Assembly (NCBI GenBank): GCA_025353085.1
Contig: JANXRI010000216.1
Span: forward strand, 1-16,109
Length of the DNA stretch: 16,109 nt
Origin: Betaproteobacteria bacterium
Lineage (GTDB): Bacteria; Pseudomonadota; Gammaproteobacteria; Burkholderiales; SG8-41
Reading direction: 5' to 3'
This document shows, piece by piece, positions 14,355 through 16,109 of the stretch. Positions within the stretch are counted from its first letter, which is position 1; every line of letters starts with the position of its first letter. The position numbers and the translations under genes were made by a program. Under the pieces are notes generated by a model, which saw nothing but the letters and a program-made list of their open reading frames with translations, was not told where the DNA came from and did not search any database.

Positions 14355-14411
14355 GCAGCGCAGGCGACTCTCCTTCATTCGTTAACTATGTAGGCGAGTC
14401 GCCTGCGCTGC
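14355..14411. repeat. Perfect 16-bp inverted repeat in an operon gap
   Basis: GCAGCGCAGGCGACTC (14355-14370) is exactly mirrored at 14396-14411, with 25 bases between including GTTAAC and, on the minus strand, GAAGGA. It occupies most of the space between the MmgE/PrpD stop and the Bug start. No T-run follows on either strand, so it is not an obvious terminator; in the minus-strand mRNA it would fold just ahead of the Bug ribosome-binding site. A second weaker 7-bp hairpin (14418-14436) covers the MmgE/PrpD stop codon. Confidence 0.85.
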
Positions 14412-14431
14412 CATTATTCTGAAATACGTTT

Positions 14432-15799
14432 TCAGATCGACCGCGCCGTCGCCAACTTTGCCAGCACCGCAGCATCGCCCACCTTGGTTATGTTCCAGCA
14501 GTTTTCGATCAACTGCGTAATGGCAGTCGCAGGCAGTATGGATGCGGCGAGACCGCGGAATTTCGTTTCGATGTCAGCGTCCGACATCGGGCGCTGCGTA
14601 CTGCCGACGGCGTAGTCTACATGATGGTGCAGCGACTTCCCGTCGGCGAACTCGATGACGACGTCGGCCTCGTCGCCGCGTATCGCGGCGTCCGTGGTGG
14701 CGACGACTTTACCGCGCAGCGCAACGACTTCCGCATCCGACACGCACGACATCGCGTACTCCTGTTCTGTTATCCGGCCTTTTATTAATGCTGCCGCCGC
14801 GGAATGATAAACACTCAACTTTGCTTCCGGCGTTGTCGCCGGTGTTTTGCGTCCGCACAATTCCAGCACGAGCGGGTTGACGCGCAGCACGACGCTGCGC
14901 ACGTCAGCCGCGGCAATCGAATTCGCTGCTTTGAGCGTGATGCAGCCGTCGATGACCGGATGAATCACCACGCCGCACGGAAAAGGCTTGTAAGTATTTT
15001 GCGAAACCTCGAAAGTGGTGCCGAGGCCGTCGGTAATCGCCGCGAGATTGGGCGCGTCGCCCATTACATTGGCGAAACCGCGCGGCGCTTCGAGCGCATG
15101 ATTCGAGCTCGTGAAACCTTTTTGCGCGAGCAGAGCCGCGCTCAATCCGTTCTGCGCCGCGCGCCCGCCGTGCAGATTCTTGCACATGGTGCCGAACATT
15201 TCGCGCAGGCCCGCGGCCTGCGTCGCCGCAATGCCGAGTGCCCACGTCATACGCTGCTCGTCGAGCCCCAGCAATTTTCCCGCGGCAGCGGCGGCGCCGA
15301 ATGTGCCGGCCGTGCCGGTGATGTGCCAGCCGCGCGCGTAATGCCAGGGATAGACGACGAGCCCCACGCGGCACGCCACTTCGATGCCGAGCAGGAATGC
15401 ATGCAAAAAATCCCGCCCTGAGACCGGCGTGCGCTCCGCCAGCGCGAGCACTGCCGGTCCGACTACGCCGCCCGCGTGTATCACTGTCTTCAGATGCGTG
15501 TCGCTGAACCCGAGCGCGTCGCCGCTGATGCCGTTCATCAGTGCGGCAAGCAGAATATCGACGCGCTCCTTCCTGCCGATGATGCCCGCCTCGCGCGGAC
15601 CGGAAAATTCACTGAAAGTCGCGAGCGCGCATTCGAGCGCTTCGTGCCGGCTGCCGCCGAGCGAGCAGCCTATCCAGTGCAGCAGCGCGCGCTGCGCCTC
15701 GTGGATTACCGCGTCCGGTATATCGCCGGGGCGCGACTCGACGATAAATCGCGCCAGCGTGCGCGTAACTTGCGCGGTTTCATTCGCTACTTGGCTCAT
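14432..15799 (-). CDS. MmgE/PrpD-family protein (copy 2)
   Basis: 455 residues from ATG 15797-15799; 19 more codons are open upstream, but MSQVANETAQVTRTLARFIV is the standard family start. Landmarks: GDALGFSDTHLKTVIHAGG (93-111), GWHITGTAGTFGAAAAAGKLLGLD (157-180), CKNLHGGRAAQNGLSAALLAQKGFT (206-230) and YKPFPCGVVIHPVIDG (270-285). This is the cis-aconitate-decarboxylase/MmgE-like branch; the PrpD signature ETADHS found in copy 1 is missing, and overall similarity to copy 1 is low. Expected role: decarboxylation or dehydration of a polycarboxylate or its derivative in the cytoplasm. No strong Shine-Dalgarno is seen. It heads the right-hand minus-strand group, so its promoter should lie in 15800-15985. 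It ends 94 bases before the copy-6 Bug gene. Confidence 0.92.
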   Translation of the reverse strand: MSQVANETAQVTRTLARFIVESRPGDIPDAVIHEAQRALLHWIGCSLGGSRHEALECALATFSEFSGPREAGIIGRKERVDILLAALMNGISGDALGFSDTHLKTVIHAGGVVGPAVLALAERTPVSGRDFLHAFLLGIEVACRVGLVVYPWHYARGWHITGTAGTFGAAAAAGKLLGLDEQRMTWALGIAATQAAGLREMFGTMCKNLHGGRAAQNGLSAALLAQKGFTSSNHALEAPRGFANVMGDAPNLAAITDGLGTTFEVSQNTYKPFPCGVVIHPVIDGCITLKAANSIAAADVRSVVLRVNPLVLELCGRKTPATTPEAKLSVYHSAAAALIKGRITEQEYAMSCVSDAEVVALRGKVVATTDAAIRGDEADVVIEFADGKSLHHHVDYAVGSTQRPMSDADIETKFRGLAASILPATAITQLIENCWNITKVGDAAVLAKLATARSI

Positions 15800-15839
15800 G
15801 GCTGAGGGAAAATGAATACGATTGCTTGGGTGGTGAAGG

Positions 15840-15864
15840 CCCGCGCGGGACTGCACAGCGCGGG
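15840..15864. promoter_or_regulatory. 7-bp inverted repeat upstream of MmgE/PrpD copy 2
   Basis: CCCGCGC (15840-15846) is mirrored as GCGCGGG (15858-15864) with an 11-base spacer, about 40 bases ahead of the MmgE/PrpD start. It could be an operator or a leader hairpin. In GC-rich DNA such a repeat can occur by chance. Confidence 0.3.
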
Positions 15865-15932
15865 TAATGCAGATGTTTTATTTCCCCCGGATTGTAACCC
15901 GCCTCCGTCAGTCAAGAGCGCGCACCGGGAAA

Positions 15933-15941
15933 TGGTAATAT
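15933..15941 (+). promoter_or_regulatory. Possible extended -10 promoter for the tRNA
   Basis: TGGTAATAT fits a TGn-extended -10 box about 45 bases ahead of the tRNA. No good -35 is seen. It lies in the loop of a CGGGAA...TTCCCG inverted repeat (15926-15950). Confidence 0.3.
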
Positions 15942-15985
15942 CCGTTCCCGCACTTATTGCACGTCTTGAGTTGGACGTCACACAC

Positions 15986-16060
15986 GGGTCGTTAGCTCAG
16001 CGGTAGAGCACTGCCTTCACACGGCAGGGGCCACTGGTTCGATCCCAGTACGACCCACCA
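15986..16060 (+). tRNA. tRNA-Val, anticodon CAC
   Basis: 75 bases including an encoded 3' CCA. The acceptor stem GGGTCGT pairs with ACGACCC, discriminator base A. The D arm uses GCTC/GAGC around AGCGGTA. The anticodon stem CTGCC/GGCAG encloses TTCACAC, giving anticodon CAC, which reads GUG valine codons. The T arm is ACTGG-TTCGATC-CCAGT. All stems are fully paired, so the gene should be functional. It lies on the plus strand, divergent from the MmgE/PrpD gene. Nothing recognisable is seen in the 49 bases after it, and no duplicated 3' end suggests an integration site. Confidence 0.97.
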
Positions 16061-16109
16061 GTAAAATGATAAGTTAGGTCGCCGCTACCATGAGTACGTA
16101 AAAAGTATG

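Noticed and set aside
15891..15915. Minus-strand promoter TTGACT...TACAAT ahead of MmgE/PrpD copy 2
   Set aside because: Both boxes look good but are only 13 bases apart, far from the 16-18 needed by sigma-70.
15986..16109. tRNA-Val as an integration site of a genomic island
   Set aside because: No integrase gene and no duplicated tRNA 3' end in the window. The genes to its left read as ordinary chromosomal catabolic genes.

Overview
The window looks like part of a betaproteobacterial chromosome, most likely Burkholderiales. The DNA is GC-rich and fully packed with genes. It holds six tctC/Bug-type periplasmic carboxylate-binding proteins, a family hugely expanded in that group. Taxonomy is inferred from gene content only. 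The stretch reads as a catabolic locus for carboxylic acids handled as CoA thioesters. It contains no membrane permease (TctA/TctB), no acyl-CoA ligase and no recognisable regulator gene.

Layout. (A) 1-7081, minus strand, transcribed right to left: MmgE/PrpD protein (5696-7081), three ketopantoate-reductase-like dehydrogenases (4578-5690, 3526-4590, 1454-2503), two Bug proteins (2549-3517, 459-1454) and a MenB/BadI-like crotonase cut by the window edge (1-351). Gaps are mostly a few bases or overlaps, so this is very probably one operon. Its middle looks like a repeated [dehydrogenase - Bug] pair. (B) 7082-7444 is a divergent intergenic region. (C) 7445-9477, plus strand: two Bug genes in tandem. 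(D) 9478-9591 is a convergent gap with a perfect 28-bp palindrome. (E) 9592-15799, minus strand: a second MmgE/PrpD protein (14432-15799), Bug (13369-14337), carboxymuconolactone-decarboxylase family protein (12937-13323), Bug (11857-12858), a short-chain dehydrogenase-like protein (11054-11836) and a family III CoA-transferase (9592-10821). This group is looser and its gaps are filled with inverted repeats. (F) 15986-16060, plus strand: tRNA-Val(CAC).

How the parts may work together (inference). Bug proteins capture one or several carboxylates outside the inner membrane. A CaiB-type CoA-transferase activates the acid. PrpD-like (de)hydratases or decarboxylases, NAD-dependent dehydrogenases and a crotonase process it. 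Both minus-strand groups are headed by an MmgE/PrpD gene and mix Bug genes with enzymes, so they look like two versions of a similar logic, but the true substrate cannot be read from the sequence.

The most unusual DNA-level signal is a set of palindromic intergenic repeats (9534-9561, 10877-11041, 12797-12926). Two are built on a CGCAGATAAA-like unit and one on a GTGTCCTTC unit. One copy lies inside the signal-peptide coding region of a Bug gene and is itself interrupted by a hairpin-forming insert. The short-chain dehydrogenase has lost three of the four classical catalytic residues.
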